Part shown: piece after piece, positions 1 to 8,562 of the stretch
How positions within the stretch are numbered: position 1 is the first letter of the stretch
How the letters are laid out: every line of letters begins with the position of its first letter
NCBI RefSeq assembly: GCF_001885945.1
Contig: NZ_JXKQ01000005.1
Span: forward strand, 62,001-126,000
Source of the DNA: Enterococcus hermanniensis
GTDB lineage: Bacteria > Bacillota > Bacilli > Lactobacillales > Enterococcaceae
DNA length: 64,000 nucleotides
Direction of reading: 5' to 3'
The notes under the pieces: generated by a model
Seen by the model: the letters and a program-made list of their open reading frames with translations, nothing else
Databases searched by the model: none
What the model was told of the DNA's origin: nothing
Program-made: the position numbers and the translations under genes

Positions 1-337
1 TTTGAGTCATTCGATAATGAAATTCAGGCCACATCGAGCTGCTATTAAATGTTTTAAAATAAATCGCATGTTCATAAAGGTAATGAAAATAATGCTCATA
101 AAATACAGTCGGTGTATTTGCAGTATATTTGGCAGCTCCTGATAATCCTTCCATATGAAAATCTAATACCCATTGAAAGAACATCTCTTTCGTCTCAAAT
201 GAACGATAAAATGTCGAGCGGCTAATTCCAGCGTGCTTGATCAGTTCAGACACTTTGATGTCTTCCACTGATTCATACGTCAAAAAATACGCTAGGGCAT
301 CTAATAAACTTTGTTTGCTATGCGATAATTTCCTCAT
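1..337 (-). CDS. TetR-family transcriptional regulator, N-terminal part (cut by window edge)
   Basis: The reverse strand is open from an ATG at 335-337 to the left edge, giving about 112 residues. The first 50 residues have the TetR layout: a helix ending in YESVEDIKVSELI, then the helix-turn-helix HAGISRSTFYRSFETKEMFF, which is the hallmark of the family. The rest is the start of the ligand-binding domain. A strong ribosome binding site (complement of 366-370) lies about 28 bases before this ATG, unusually far. Rare in-frame CTG or ATT codons at 347-355 would fit the spacing better, so the exact start is uncertain. A perfect palindrome fills the gap and is the likely operator. The divergent neighbour at 427 is an amidohydrolase, the probable target. 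Confidence 0.85.
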   Translation of the reverse strand, partial: MRKLSHSKQSLLDALAYFLTYESVEDIKVSELIKHAGISRSTFYRSFETKEMFFQWVLDFHMEGLSGAAKYTANTPTVFYEHYFHYLYEHAIYFKTFNSSSMWPEFHYRMTQ

Positions 338-345
338 AAAATGAA

Positions 346-364
346 ACAGAATCAGTGATTCTGT
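346..364. promoter_or_regulatory. Perfect 19-bp palindrome, probable TetR operator
   Basis: The sequence is a 9-bp arm (ACAGAATCA), one central base and the exact reverse complement (TGATTCTGT). It lies between a TetR-family gene and the divergent amidohydrolase, the usual place for an autoregulatory operator. It also sits between the regulator's best ribosome binding site and its first ATG, so the transcript could fold there. Binding is inferred. Confidence 0.7.
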
Positions 365-426
365 ACCTCCTTTATTTGAATAATTTACTTTAAACTAAAA
401 GTACATTAAAGAAAGCAGGAATTCAA

Positions 427-1371
427 ATGATTAATAAAATTGATTTTCATACCCACTTTATCCCTAAAAATTACGCTGACTATTTAGAAAAATATTATGC
501 TGGAAAAGCGGATGGGGTCTTAACCCCTGAATGGTCCCCAACTGAACATTTGCAATTAATGCAAGATACTGGAATTACGCATTCCGTAATTTCGTTATCT
601 AGTCCTCATCCTAGTCTAGGCTCTGCAAGTGAAACAAAAGAGCTGATTCAAGCAATCAATCTTGAAGCAGAACACTTAAGTCAAACGTATCCAGATAAAT
701 TTTCTTTCTGTGCAAGTCTTCCCCTGCCCTCAATTGAGAACAGTCTTGAAACAATCCAACGCTTTTCAGCTAGTGCTTTTGGGTTTGCTTTTCCAACAAA
801 CTGCCAAGGAATTTATCTCGGAGATGCTAAATTAGATGAAATCATGGCGGATTTGAACACGCGAAAGGCAAAAATCATGATTCATCCAACAGAACCACAT
901 CAACAAAATATTCATGCTGCTGAAACAATTAAAACACCTTTGATGGAATTTTTCTTTGATACGACGCGCGCAATTGTAAATTTAGCTGCTAATCAAATTT
1001 TTTCACGTTATCCTAATATTACTTGGATCATTCCTCATGCTGGAGCTTTACTACCGGTGATTGCCCAACGAATTACTGAAGGCAATAAATTTTTAGCTGA
1101 TCCTGATGCAATGGTTCCAGATAATTTATTAGAAGTACTGCAACAAAAAAATCTATATTTTGATTTAGCTGGTATGGTGCTCCCATACCAACTACCTACA
1201 CTGCTACAAATCATATCTCCAGAGCAATTACTTTATGGCGCTGACTTTCCTTATACTCCAGCGAAAACAATTCAAAGTATGGCACAAAAAATTGAAGATA
1301 CTCCACTATTTTCAGCTGAAGAAAAACAATTACTTTTTTACAAAAATGCCCAAACCCTTTTAGGAAAATAA
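427..1371 (+). CDS. Amidohydrolase-2 family protein (ACMSD-like decarboxylase/hydrolase)
   Basis: This 314-residue protein is a TIM-barrel metal-dependent hydrolase of the amidohydrolase-2 (aminocarboxymuconate-semialdehyde decarboxylase-like) family. The metal-binding pattern is visible: HxH at H8/H10 in DFHTHF, H153 in IMIHPTE, H204 in IIPHAGA and the late Asp D273 in YGADFPY. Family members decarboxylate or hydrolyse small aromatic or cyclic acids with Zn2+; the substrate here cannot be read from sequence. The start has an AGGA six bases upstream. It is divergent from a TetR gene with a palindrome between them, so expression is probably induced by a ligand of that repressor. It ends in a terminator shared with the converging CdaR-type gene. 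Confidence 0.85.
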   Translation: MINKIDFHTHFIPKNYADYLEKYYAGKADGVLTPEWSPTEHLQLMQDTGITHSVISLSSPHPSLGSASETKELIQAINLEAEHLSQTYPDKFSFCASLPLPSIENSLETIQRFSASAFGFAFPTNCQGIYLGDAKLDEIMADLNTRKAKIMIHPTEPHQQNIHAAETIKTPLMEFFFDTTRAIVNLAANQIFSRYPNITWIIPHAGALLPVIAQRITEGNKFLADPDAMVPDNLLEVLQQKNLYFDLAGMVLPYQLPTLLQIISPEQLLYGADFPYTPAKTIQSMAQKIEDTPLFSAEEKQLLFYKNAQTLLGK

Positions 1372-1377
1372 CCCACA

Positions 1378-1417
1378 AAAAAGTCATCCTATCTCACTTG
1401 AAATAGGATGACTTTTT
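1378..1417. terminator. Bidirectional intrinsic terminator
   Basis: Two perfect 15-base arms (1378-1392 and 1403-1417) with A/T runs at both ends and a 10-base loop. It serves the amidohydrolase and the converging CdaR-type gene, whose stop codon overlaps the right arm. Confidence 0.9.
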
Positions 1418-2423
1418 AATTTCTTTGTTTAAAACAATAGGCAAAGTGGTACATTAATGTCCATAGAGCGGACCAGTTCCGAGGATCTTTTTGAGTTAAT
1501 GTCTGGATGCGCTCGATTCGATAATTCAACGTGTTACGATGAATTCCCAATTGCTCAGCCCCAGCTTTGACATTTGTACTATTATTAGCAAAGGCAACAA
1601 GCGTTTCATAATATTCATCATAGATATCATTCACTTTTTTTAACAGCTCTTGATCAAGTTCAATTGGAAAGTCAAATAAATGAGCAAAATAGACATCCGC
1701 TGTGAAAAATGTTTGATCAAAAGGTATCTTTGAAAATTGTAAATATAAAAGTGTGTTTTCGACTTCTTTCATTGAGCGACTCAGATTTAAACGATCCGAA
1801 CTAACGATAATCTTAGCTACTTCTGTGTTCAATTCGACTTCTGTATCGATAAAAACTAAGAATTTATTTCGCCATTCAAAGAGTTCCTCCAAAGGAAATA
1901 ATTTCCTTAAAACCTGTTGTTCCGTTGCTAAAATACAGCGATTAGGGCGTAATAAATTAATACCATAATTTTCTAAAGATCGTTTTTCAAATTCTTCACT
2001 ATAGTTGCCTTCTGCGAGAAAAAGATCTTTTATAAAATCGGTACGCTGCTGTTTCTTTTTTTCTTTCTTGCTGAATTCATTCAGTTCTTCTATCAATAGC
2101 AAGACAATCGATTTAACTAATTTAGTAAATGGACGTACCTCTTCAGGATCTCCCGAGATTCCAACTACTCCTAATAATTCATCATTCAGAATAATTGGTT
2201 CATTAGTTCCACGCTTTTCTAAAGAGGTATCTTTAAAAATTTCGACCATCGCTTTTTGTTTAATTGCATGCTCCGCTCCGCGATGACGTTCACCGATTCG
2301 ATGATTTTTACCGCTAGCGATAATATATCCCTGTTCGTTCATGATATTGATATTGTAAGGAATATCGGCCATCAATTTTTTTACGATCAAATTAGCTTGC
2401 TCTTTTGTTAATAGATTACTCAT
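1416..2423 (-). CDS. cdaR: CdaR/PucR-family sugar-diacid/glycerate regulator
   Basis: 335 residues. The N-terminal ~135 residues match the sugar-diacid recognition domain of CdaR, starting LTKEQANLIVKKLM and including GVVGISGDPEEVRPF. The C-terminus carries the PucR-type helix-turn-helix at about residues 284-307 (AEQLGIHRNTLNYRIERI). E. coli CdaR activates glucarate, galactarate and glycerate genes in response to such acids. Here the gene is the last of a leftward set with glycerate kinase and a GntP-type permease, so it most likely activates that operon in response to glycerate or a related acid. A GGTGGA sequence lies just before the ATG. The operon role is inferred from family and context. 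Confidence 0.85.
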   Translation of the reverse strand: MSNLLTKEQANLIVKKLMADIPYNINIMNEQGYIIASGKNHRIGERHRGAEHAIKQKAMVEIFKDTSLEKRGTNEPIILNDELLGVVGISGDPEEVRPFTKLVKSIVLLLIEELNEFSKKEKKKQQRTDFIKDLFLAEGNYSEEFEKRSLENYGINLLRPNRCILATEQQVLRKLFPLEELFEWRNKFLVFIDTEVELNTEVAKIIVSSDRLNLSRSMKEVENTLLYLQFSKIPFDQTFFTADVYFAHLFDFPIELDQELLKKVNDIYDEYYETLVAFANNSTNVKAGAEQLGIHRNTLNYRIERIQTLTQKDPRNWSALWTLMYHFAYCFKQRN

Positions 2424-2488
2424 CGTCCACCATTCCTATGAAAGTGCTTTGATTTTATTGTAACCCATGCCATAGTTTTTTTGTGCAT

Positions 2489-3625
2489 TTACTCATTCAA
2501 TACACGAACAATATTTTCGACTGTCCGTTCTAAATTGGTTTCACCATCTTTCAATGCGTCTTCTAATGATCCTGCCTTAGCCAAGATCCCAAAGATCGCA
2601 GTGATCCCTTCATCATAGAGTACTTCAACTTGTTCACCGATATAACCTGCACATGCAAAAACGGGCTTTTTCAATTGCTTCGCTACCTTGGCAACACCAT
2701 AAGGGGCTTTGCCAAATTTTGTTTGAAAGTCCATGCCACCTTCACCAGTAAAAACATAGTCTGCTTGTTGAATTTTATCAGTCAAATTCGTTAATTCAAT
2801 AACTAAATCAATTCCTGAACGCATACTAGCATTGGTAAACACTAACAAACCTGCGCCTAAGCCACCCGCTGCTCCCGCTCCTGGTTGATCTTTAATGTCA
2901 ATCTTTAATTCCTTTTGAATAACTTTCGCATAATGAGTTAGATTTTCATCTAATGATTGAACCATTTCTGGTGTTGCTCCTTTTTGTGGACCGAATACAA
3001 CCGAAGCACCATTTTCTCCCACTAGAGGATTGGTTACATCACTAGCAATAATAATTTCTGTTTGTTTAATACGTGGATCGATTCCTGTCACATCAATCGA
3101 TGCCAATTTAGAAAGCCCACCACCGCCAACTGACAATTCTATACCCGATTCATCTAACAAACGTACTCCCAAGGCTTGGGCCATCCCGGCACCGCCATCA
3201 TTGGTCACACTTCCTCCAATGCCGATAATAATTTTCTCAACGCCTTGATCCAATGCAGCTTTGATCATTTCTCCTGTCCCATACGTTGATGTAATCAATG
3301 GGTTTCTTTTATTTTCTGGTAATAATTCGATGCCGTTCGCCTTAGCCATTTCCATGACCGCAGTCTTTTTATCGGCTAATAAACCATAATAGGTAGTTAC
3401 TTTTTCTGTTGGAATCGGACCAGACACTTCAATAGTGACTCGTTTACCATCACTCCCGTCGACCAAAGCATCGACAGTCCCTTCGCCACCATCTGCCATT
3501 GGTACCTGGATGATTTTAGCTGCTGGTATAACTTTCCGAATTCCCCGTTCCATTGCTTCACAGGCTTTTTTAGCACTCATACTTTCTTTAAACGAATCTG
3601 GTGCTAATACAAATGTTTTTTCCAT
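2489..3625 (-). CDS. glxK: Glycerate kinase
   Basis: 378 residues, the normal length of GlxK/GarK-type glycerate kinases, which phosphorylate D-glycerate with ATP to a phosphoglycerate that enters glycolysis. The family signatures are present: LAPDSFKESMSA (residues 8-18), PMADGGEGT (42-50), IGGSVTNDGGAGMAQALG around 137-154, and FTGEGGMDFQTKFGKAP near 290. The gene follows the GntP-type permease by 12 bases and precedes the CdaR-type regulator by 65 bases, so the three make a leftward operon for uptake, phosphorylation and control. Whether the product is 2- or 3-phosphoglycerate cannot be told from sequence. Confidence 0.92.
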   Translation of the reverse strand: MEKTFVLAPDSFKESMSAKKACEAMERGIRKVIPAAKIIQVPMADGGEGTVDALVDGSDGKRVTIEVSGPIPTEKVTTYYGLLADKKTAVMEMAKANGIELLPENKRNPLITSTYGTGEMIKAALDQGVEKIIIGIGGSVTNDGGAGMAQALGVRLLDESGIELSVGGGGLSKLASIDVTGIDPRIKQTEIIIASDVTNPLVGENGASVVFGPQKGATPEMVQSLDENLTHYAKVIQKELKIDIKDQPGAGAAGGLGAGLLVFTNASMRSGIDLVIELTNLTDKIQQADYVFTGEGGMDFQTKFGKAPYGVAKVAKQLKKPVFACAGYIGEQVEVLYDEGITAIFGILAKAGSLEDALKDGETNLERTVENIVRVLNE

Positions 3626-3637
3626 CGTAATTTCTCC

Positions 3638-4930
3638 TTATTTCAAAATAAAGCCATATAAAACGGTGGCCACGATCGTCATAACACCACCTACACAAAA
3701 TTCATACGGAATAACTTTCATCCGTTCTTTAATCGACATATGCATACTGTTCGCCGTAATATGAAAATAATTTCCTTGTGGTACGCTATCAATCACTGTA
3801 GCACCGGTATGAACCATTACTGCTGCCGCCAATGGTGCTGTTCCAGTAGCTAAAATAGCATTTCCAAAAGAGCCGGTTGCTAGAATAACTGCTGTTGACG
3901 TAGAACCAACAGCCAAGCCCATCAATATTCCAGAAATCGGTGCCAAGAAAGTGCCAGAAATACCTGATACTGAGATTAAATGGACTACTTGTTTTGAAAG
4001 ATCTGATACAGAAATCAATCCAGCAATTGCTCCGGCTCCAATTAAAATCAACACAGTATCTGTCACTCGATAAAGTCCTGCTTTAGAATAATCTCGAATT
4101 TGATGGATGTGCCCCATTGCAATTGTACCAACGATTGAAGCAAACGGTAAAATATACATGGCATCTATTTTTAAATTTGTTAAAACTTGGATGTGCAACA
4201 TCGTACCAATGGGATTGATCAATAGCAAAACAATCGATAAGACCGGAGCAATCAAAGCTTTATTCAAGGGCATCAACTGTTTTTCTTTTCTTTCTTCAAT
4301 ATCACTATCTTGAACCATGATTCCTTTCTTTTTAATCAGACTAGCAATTACAACGGCTGTAATCAAACCACAAACAGCTGGTATGAAACCAGCAATCATC
4401 ACACTACTTAGATCTAATTTGAAACCATTCGCTGCAGCGATCGTATTTGGATTTGGCGAAATAATATTCCCTGCTTTACCTCCACCGGATAGCGCTGTTA
4501 ATAAGGCTAATTTACCGATTCCTGTTTGCCTTCCCACAGACAATGCGATTGGTGCCACTATCAAGACAGCAACTGGTATAAATACACCTACCGCAGTAAT
4601 GATCATCGTAGACAATGCCAAGGATAAAAGTGCTTTGTTAGCCCCTAATTTTTTTACAATAGCATGGGCTATTGATTCCGCCGCACCCGACTCCATCATG
4701 ACTCCCGCGAGCATTCCTGCTGCTAACACCCGAATAGCCGTCCCCATGATGCTCTGAGTTCCTGCAACTAAGATATTTACCGTATCACTTAATGAAGCAC
4801 CGCCTAATAAACACCCAATAATTGCACCTAAAAATAATGAATAAACCGGATTCATTTTCTTTAAAATCAAAAAAATAGCCAAAAGTAATCCAGTAATTGC
4901 TGCATACCACGGCACTATAATATTCGGCAT
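3638..4930 (-). CDS. GntP-family permease (gluconate/glycerate-type)
   Basis: A very hydrophobic 430-residue protein with about a dozen membrane segments. It has the GntP-family layout, including the conserved stretch GKAGNIISPNPNTIAA and HTGATVIDSVPQGNYFHI near the C-terminus. GntP carriers move sugar acids such as gluconate with protons. Beside glycerate kinase and a CdaR-type regulator the likely substrate is glycerate. An in-frame ATG three codons upstream (4939) directly abuts the AAAGGAG site; the ATG at 4930 has normal 9-base spacing and is chosen. A cre-like site lies just upstream, so catabolite repression is likely. Confidence 0.88.
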   Translation of the reverse strand: MPNIIVPWYAAITGLLLAIFLILKKMNPVYSLFLGAIIGCLLGGASLSDTVNILVAGTQSIMGTAIRVLAAGMLAGVMMESGAAESIAHAIVKKLGANKALLSLALSTMIITAVGVFIPVAVLIVAPIALSVGRQTGIGKLALLTALSGGGKAGNIISPNPNTIAAANGFKLDLSSVMIAGFIPAVCGLITAVVIASLIKKKGIMVQDSDIEERKEKQLMPLNKALIAPVLSIVLLLINPIGTMLHIQVLTNLKIDAMYILPFASIVGTIAMGHIHQIRDYSKAGLYRVTDTVLILIGAGAIAGLISVSDLSKQVVHLISVSGISGTFLAPISGILMGLAVGSTSTAVILATGSFGNAILATGTAPLAAAVMVHTGATVIDSVPQGNYFHITANSMHMSIKERMKVIPYEFCVGGVMTIVATVLYGFILK

Positions 4931-4951
4931 ATGAATCATCTCCTTTAATTT

Positions 4952-4965
4952 TGTTTACGTTTTCA
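4952..4965 (-). promoter_or_regulatory. cre-like site (CcpA) upstream of the glycerate operon
   Basis: On the reverse strand TGAAAACGTAAACA matches the cre consensus TGWAARCGYTWNCW at 13 of 14 positions. It lies about 20 bases before the permease start. This fits glucose repression of an operon for a secondary carbon source; binding is inferred. Confidence 0.65.
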
Positions 4966-4967
4966 TT

Positions 4968-4999
4968 CTACCAATTTCATTGATAAATAAAATTGGTAG
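4968..4999. repeat. Inverted repeat 1 upstream of glycerate operon
   Basis: Arms CTACCAATTT (4968-4977) and AAATTGGTAG (4990-4999) with a 12-base spacer are exact reverse complements. This is a plausible operator for the CdaR-type regulator of the operon, but that link is inferred. Confidence 0.75.
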
Positions 5000-5005
5000 A
5001 TTCAC

Positions 5006-5037
5006 AGGATTAATTGTGCATTTGCACAATTAATCCT
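5006..5037. repeat. Inverted repeat 2, 32-bp perfect palindrome with TT centre
   Basis: Arms of 15 bases (AGGATTAATTGTGCA and its exact reverse complement) surround TT at 5021-5022. There is no T-run after either arm, so it is not an ordinary terminator. Its last four bases are shared with the next inverted repeat. Confidence 0.85.
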
Positions 5038-5072
5038 AAACCGAAAGCAAATAAATTGCTTTCGGTTTAGGA
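5034..5072. repeat. Inverted repeat 3, 17-bp perfect arms
   Basis: Arms TCCTAAACCGAAAGCAA (5034-5050) and TTGCTTTCGGTTTAGGA (5056-5072) enclose a 5-base loop. The left arm overlaps the end of repeat 2, so the two hairpins exclude each other. The right arm contains the -35 element of the promoter for the small gene at 5114. No T-run follows. Confidence 0.85.
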
Positions 5073-5083
5073 ATTCGTATACT
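5056..5083 (+). promoter_or_regulatory. Promoter of the 55-residue small gene
   Basis: TTGCTT at 5056-5061 and TATACT at 5078-5083 are separated by 16 bases. This is a good housekeeping promoter placed 30 bases before the start codon. The -35 box is buried in the right arm of inverted repeat 3, suggesting control at this point. Confidence 0.65.
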
Positions 5084-5113
5084 ATAAGCCAAACTAAAAA
5101 AGCAGGTGATCTT

Positions 5114-5281
5114 ATGTATGTTGTCAAAGTCCTACATGGTTACATTGGTAAAGAAGGTCAAAGAACCCGTGAAAAAGACCCTGAAAAACTTTGGGTATTC
5201 CAAAGTAAACAAGAATCCGATCAATTCGCTGAAAAAATTGGTGGTCATAGTCGACATGTCTCTAAAATCAGAAAAGACTAG
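5114..5281 (+). CDS. 55-residue hypothetical protein
   Basis: The frame runs ATG (5114) to TAG (5281) and begins MYVVKVLHGYIGKEGQRT. It is basic and hydrophilic, with no membrane segment or signal peptide. The family was not recognised. Support for a real gene: an AGGTGAT ribosome site 4-5 bases before the ATG, a promoter at 5056-5083 and a strong terminator at 5306-5335, so it forms a complete single-gene transcription unit. A longer overlapping frame starting at 5106 lacks a ribosome site and gives an unconvincing product. The divergent neighbour is the glycerate operon; shared control through the palindromes between them is possible. Confidence 0.7.
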   Translation: MYVVKVLHGYIGKEGQRTREKDPEKLWVFQSKQESDQFAEKIGGHSRHVSKIRKD

Positions 5282-5305
5282 CCTTTAAAATAAAAATATA
5301 GAGCT

Positions 5306-5335
5306 GTACCTTCAAACTATTGAGGGTACTTTTTG
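5306..5335 (+). terminator. Intrinsic terminator of the small gene
   Basis: Ten-base arms GTACCTTCAA and TTGAGGGTAC pair with one wobble around the loop ACTA and are followed by TTTTT. Confidence 0.85.
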
Positions 5336-5409
5336 AGCAGAATGATTTTAAAACGAACAGTACCATAGTAAGGTTTAATTATCTTAGAGTGTTTAAGGAG
5401 GAATTTATT

Positions 5410-5865
5410 ATGCCTTGGAATATGCAGGACTACCCCGTTTCAATGAAAAATTTAGATCCCTTAATCCGTAAAAAAGCAATTGATATCGCCAATGCCTTAT
5501 TAGTGGACGGTTATCCAGATAATCGTGCTATTCCTATTGCGACTAGTCAAGCCGAAAAATGGTACACAGCTGCCTCACCAACTGAAAAAAAAGCCTTTCA
5601 GCAAACCCCAGTTCCACAAAAAACTGATCCACATGAAAAAAATAAACATGCTCAAAAACTGATGAATGCAGATATATTATTAAAATACGAGAACAATCAT
5701 TGGAGTGTCATTTCTGATGGTGGAACTCACGCGAGCGAAACTTTTGATAAAAAAGAAGCTGCTATTAAAAGAGCCAAAGAAATCGCAAAAAATAAACAAT
5801 CTTCCGTAAAAATATATAAAAAAGATGGAACTTTACAGCAGACACATAATTATCTGAATTTCTAA
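5410..5865 (+). CDS. ydaT: YdaT-like DUF2188 protein
   Basis: 151 residues from the ATG at 5410, which has AAGGAGG eight bases upstream; the frame is open further left but without a usable start signal. The N-terminal part (MPWNMQDYP, then LIRKKAIDIANALL) resembles Bacillus subtilis YdaT. The C-terminal ~55 residues have the DUF2188 pattern, with NHWSVISDGG, a lysine/alanine-rich helix and IYKKDGTLQQTHNY. The biochemical role is unknown; relatives in bacilli belong to the general stress group, but no such control is visible here. It is a single gene closed by a strong hairpin. Confidence 0.8.
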   Translation: MPWNMQDYPVSMKNLDPLIRKKAIDIANALLVDGYPDNRAIPIATSQAEKWYTAASPTEKKAFQQTPVPQKTDPHEKNKHAQKLMNADILLKYENNHWSVISDGGTHASETFDKKEAAIKRAKEIAKNKQSSVKIYKKDGTLQQTHNYLNF

Positions 5866-5881
5866 AATACTTGTCTTTTTT

Positions 5882-5926
5882 GCACGATAAACAAATCAGT
5901 CATTGATTTATTTATCGTGCTTTTTC
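5882..5926 (+). terminator. Intrinsic terminator after the YdaT-like gene
   Basis: A 17-base stem (GCACGATAAACAAATCA against its near-perfect complement, one wobble) with a 5-base loop, followed by TTTTT. Confidence 0.88.
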
Positions 5927-6040
5927 GTTTACAAAAGTCGGAATATATTGAAAACAATTAAATAAACATAATTATTTCGGCACGTATTAGGAATAAACAC
6001 TCGCTCAAAAACACTATTTTTTATTCTTTTAATTTAATAG

Positions 6041-6069
6041 TTTACAAACTCACAAGATAAAGGTATATT
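6041..6069 (+). promoter_or_regulatory. Promoter of phosphoketolase gene
   Basis: TTTACA (6041-6046) and TATATT (6064-6069) are spaced by exactly 17 bases, 45 bases before the start codon. The rest of the interval from 5927 is AT-rich and shows no further site. Confidence 0.65.
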
Positions 6070-6114
6070 GTATTAGAATAATAAAAGTAAATTTCACTAT
6101 AAAGGAGTTTTACC

Positions 6115-8481
6115 ATGACAACAAATTATGATAACCAAGAATATTTAGATACTGTTGATGCTTGGTGGCGTGCTGCAAACTATATTTCTGTTGCTCAAAT
6201 GTATTTGAAAGACAATCCTCTATTAAGACGTCCAATCAAAAAAGAAGACGTTAAAACACATCCAATTGGTCACTGGGGAACTATTGCTGGTCAGAACTTT
6301 GTGTATGCACATTTAAATCGTGCCATCAATAAATATGATTTAAATATGTTCTACATTGAAGGCCCTGGTCACGGTGGTCAAGTGATGGTTTCTAATTCTT
6401 ATATCGATGGTAGCTACTCAGAAATTTATCCAGAATATCCAGAAAGCGAAGAAGGGTTAAAAAAACTATGTAAAATTTTCTCTTTCCCAGGTGGAATCGC
6501 CTCTCATGCGGCTCCTGAAACACCCGGTTCGATTCACGAAGGTGGCGAATTAGGATATGCCTTGTCTCATGCAACTGGTGCTATTTTAGATAATCCAGAT
6601 GTAATTGCAGCCACTGTTGTTGGTGATGGTGAAGCGGAAACAGGTCCTTTATCAGCTGGTTGGTTTTCTAATGTATTTATCAATCCAGTCAATGATGGAG
6701 CTGTTTTACCCATTCTTTACTTGAACGGTGGCAAAATCTCTAACCCAACAATTTTAGCTCGTAAATCTGATGAAGAATTAACCAAATACTTTGAAGGACT
6801 TGGCTGGAAACCTTATTTTGTTGAAGGAACCGATCCTAAAGAAGTACATCCAATGATGGCAAAAACGTTAGATGATGTTATTACTGAAATCAAAAAAATT
6901 CAAACGGAAGCTAGAAAAAACAATGCTGACGAAGCAGTTATGCCTCATTGGCCAGTGATTATTTTCCGTACGCCAAAAGGCTGGACTGGCCCAGACACTT
7001 GGGATGGCGAACAAATTTCAGGTACTTTTAGAGCACACCAAGTTCCAATTCCAGTAGATTCTGAACATATGGAACATATCGATAAATTAGTTAATTGGTT
7101 AAAATCCTATCGTCCAGATGAATTATTTGATGAATCCGGAAAAATTAGCGCTGAAGTAAAAGCATTATCTCCTAAAGGACATAAACGGATGTCTACTAAC
7201 CCTATTACTAATGGTGGCCTTGATCCTAAACCAATGAAGATGCCTAACTGGAAACAATACGCGATTGATACTAGCACACCGGGTGCAGTGATTGCTCAAG
7301 ATATGATCGTGTTTGGTCAACAAGCACGAGATATGATTTCCGAAAATCCCGACAACTTCCGTATTTTTGGTCCAGATGAAACAAAATCAAATCGTTTGAA
7401 CAAAATATTTGACGTTACAAATCGTCAATGGTTAGAACCTAAAACCAGTAATGACGAATGGCAATCCTCAGCCGGCCGGGTCATCGATGGTCAACTTTCT
7501 GAACACCAAGCTGAAGGTTTCTTAGAAGGCTATGTTCTAACGGGTCGTCATGGTTTCTTTGCTAGTTATGAATCATTTTTACGCGTTGTTGATTCTATGT
7601 TGACACAACATTTCAAATGGATGCGTAAAGCCAGTGCGCATGCTTGGCGTAAAAAATATCCAGCATTGAATATTATGGCTACTTCTACGGTTTTCCAACA
7701 AGACCACAACGGCTATACCCACCAAGATCCTGGTGTATTGACGCATTTAGCAGAGAAAAAACCGGAATTTATTCGCGAATATTTACCAGCCGATGCGAAC
7801 AGCTTGATGGCTGTTATGGATAAAGCGATGCAAGATGAACAAGTGATTAACTTGATCGTTTCTAGCAAACAACCTCGCCCACAATTCTACTCTGCAGAAG
7901 AAGCAGAAGAATTAGTTGAAAAAGGTTTGAAAGTAATTGATTGGGCAAGTACTGACAATGGTGAAGAACCTGACGTAGTCATTGCAGCGGCCGGAACTGA
8001 GCCAAACCTAGAAGCTTTAGCTGCGATCTCACTATTAAATAAACAATATCCAGATCTTAAAATTCGTTTTATCAATGTAGTTGATTTATTGAAGTTACGT
8101 CATCCTGATGTCGATCCTCGTGGTTTAAGTGATGTCCAATTCAACGAATTATTCACTACTGATAAACCAATCGTCTTTGCTTTCCATGGCTACGAAGGAA
8201 TGGTGAAAGATATTTTCTTCGATCGTGCAAATCATCATTTGCATATTCATGGTTATCGTGAAAATGGTGACATTACTACCCCATTTGATATGCGTGTCTT
8301 CAGCGAGATGGATCGTTTTCATTTAGCACAAGATGCTGCCAATGCAGTGTATGGCTTGAAAGCACAAGCCTTTTCAACTAAAATGGATGAAACACTACAA
8401 TTCCATCATGACTATATTCGTTCAGAAGGAATCGATATTCCAGAAGTTGAAAATTGGAAATGGGAAAATTTAAGCAAGTAA
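6115..8481 (+). CDS. xpkA: Xylulose-5-phosphate/fructose-6-phosphate phosphoketolase
   Basis: 788 residues, the usual family length. The thiamine-diphosphate enzyme splits xylulose 5-phosphate with phosphate to acetyl phosphate and glyceraldehyde 3-phosphate (also fructose 6-phosphate to acetyl phosphate and erythrose 4-phosphate) and is the key step of the phosphoketolase pathway. Visible motifs: IGHWGT (51-56), EGPGHGGQ (82-89), the cofactor-binding GDGEAETGP (170-178), and [13 protein letters not shown] in the middle domain. The ATG has AAAGGAG upstream. It is monocistronic between its own promoter and terminator. The two AdhE proteins in this window could draw acetyl groups from the same pool after conversion to acetyl-CoA. 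Confidence 0.97.
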   Translation: MTTNYDNQEYLDTVDAWWRAANYISVAQMYLKDNPLLRRPIKKEDVKTHPIGHWGTIAGQNFVYAHLNRAINKYDLNMFYIEGPGHGGQVMVSNSYIDGSYSEIYPEYPESEEGLKKLCKIFSFPGGIASHAAPETPGSIHEGGELGYALSHATGAILDNPDVIAATVVGDGEAETGPLSAGWFSNVFINPVNDGAVLPILYLNGGKISNPTILARKSDEELTKYFEGLGWKPYFVEGTDPKEVHPMMAKTLDDVITEIKKIQTEARKNNADEAVMPHWPVIIFRTPKGWTGPDTWDGEQISGTFRAHQVPIPVDSEHMEHIDKLVNWLKSYRPDELFDESGKISAEVKALSPKGHKRMSTNPITNGGLDPKPMKMPNWKQYAIDTSTPGAVIAQDMIVFGQQARDMISENPDNFRIFGPDETKSNRLNKIFDVTNRQWLEPKTSNDEWQSSAGRVIDGQLSEHQAEGFLEGYVLTGRHGFFASYESFLRVVDSMLTQHFKWMRKASAHAWRKKYPALNIMATSTVFQQDHNGYTHQDPGVLTHLAEKKPEFIREYLPADANSLMAVMDKAMQDEQVINLIVSSKQPRPQFYSAEEAEELVEKGLKVIDWASTDNGEEPDVVIAAAGTEPNLEALAAISLLNKQYPDLKIRFINVVDLLKLRHPDVDPRGLSDVQFNELFTTDKPIVFAFHGYEGMVKDIFFDRANHHLHIHGYRENGDITTPFDMRVFSEMDRFHLAQDAANAVYGLKAQAFSTKMDETLQFHHDYIRSEGIDIPEVENWKWENLSK

Positions 8482-8492
8482 TACTAGTCTTA

Positions 8493-8526
8493 AAAAAGCC
8501 TTGATGTTCAAACATCAAGGCTTTTT
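8493..8526 (+). terminator. Intrinsic terminator after xpkA
   Basis: AAGCCTTGATGTT and its complement around a short loop, followed by TTTTT. An outer TACTAGT/ACTAGTA pair (8482-8488, 8534-8540) flanks the hairpin. Confidence 0.88.
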
Positions 8527-8562
8527 ATTCACTACTAGTACCTGCGCTAAGGAGGGCTCTTC

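Noticed and set aside
4317-4757. 146-residue antisense frame in the permease gene
   Set aside because: Complementary shadow of a membrane protein gene with no ribosome site; similar long shadows occur opposite glycerate kinase, the ATPase and adhE.
5106-5288. 60-residue frame overlapping the small gene
   Set aside because: It starts within the ribosome site of the 5114 gene, has no start signal of its own and reads as an out-of-frame shadow.
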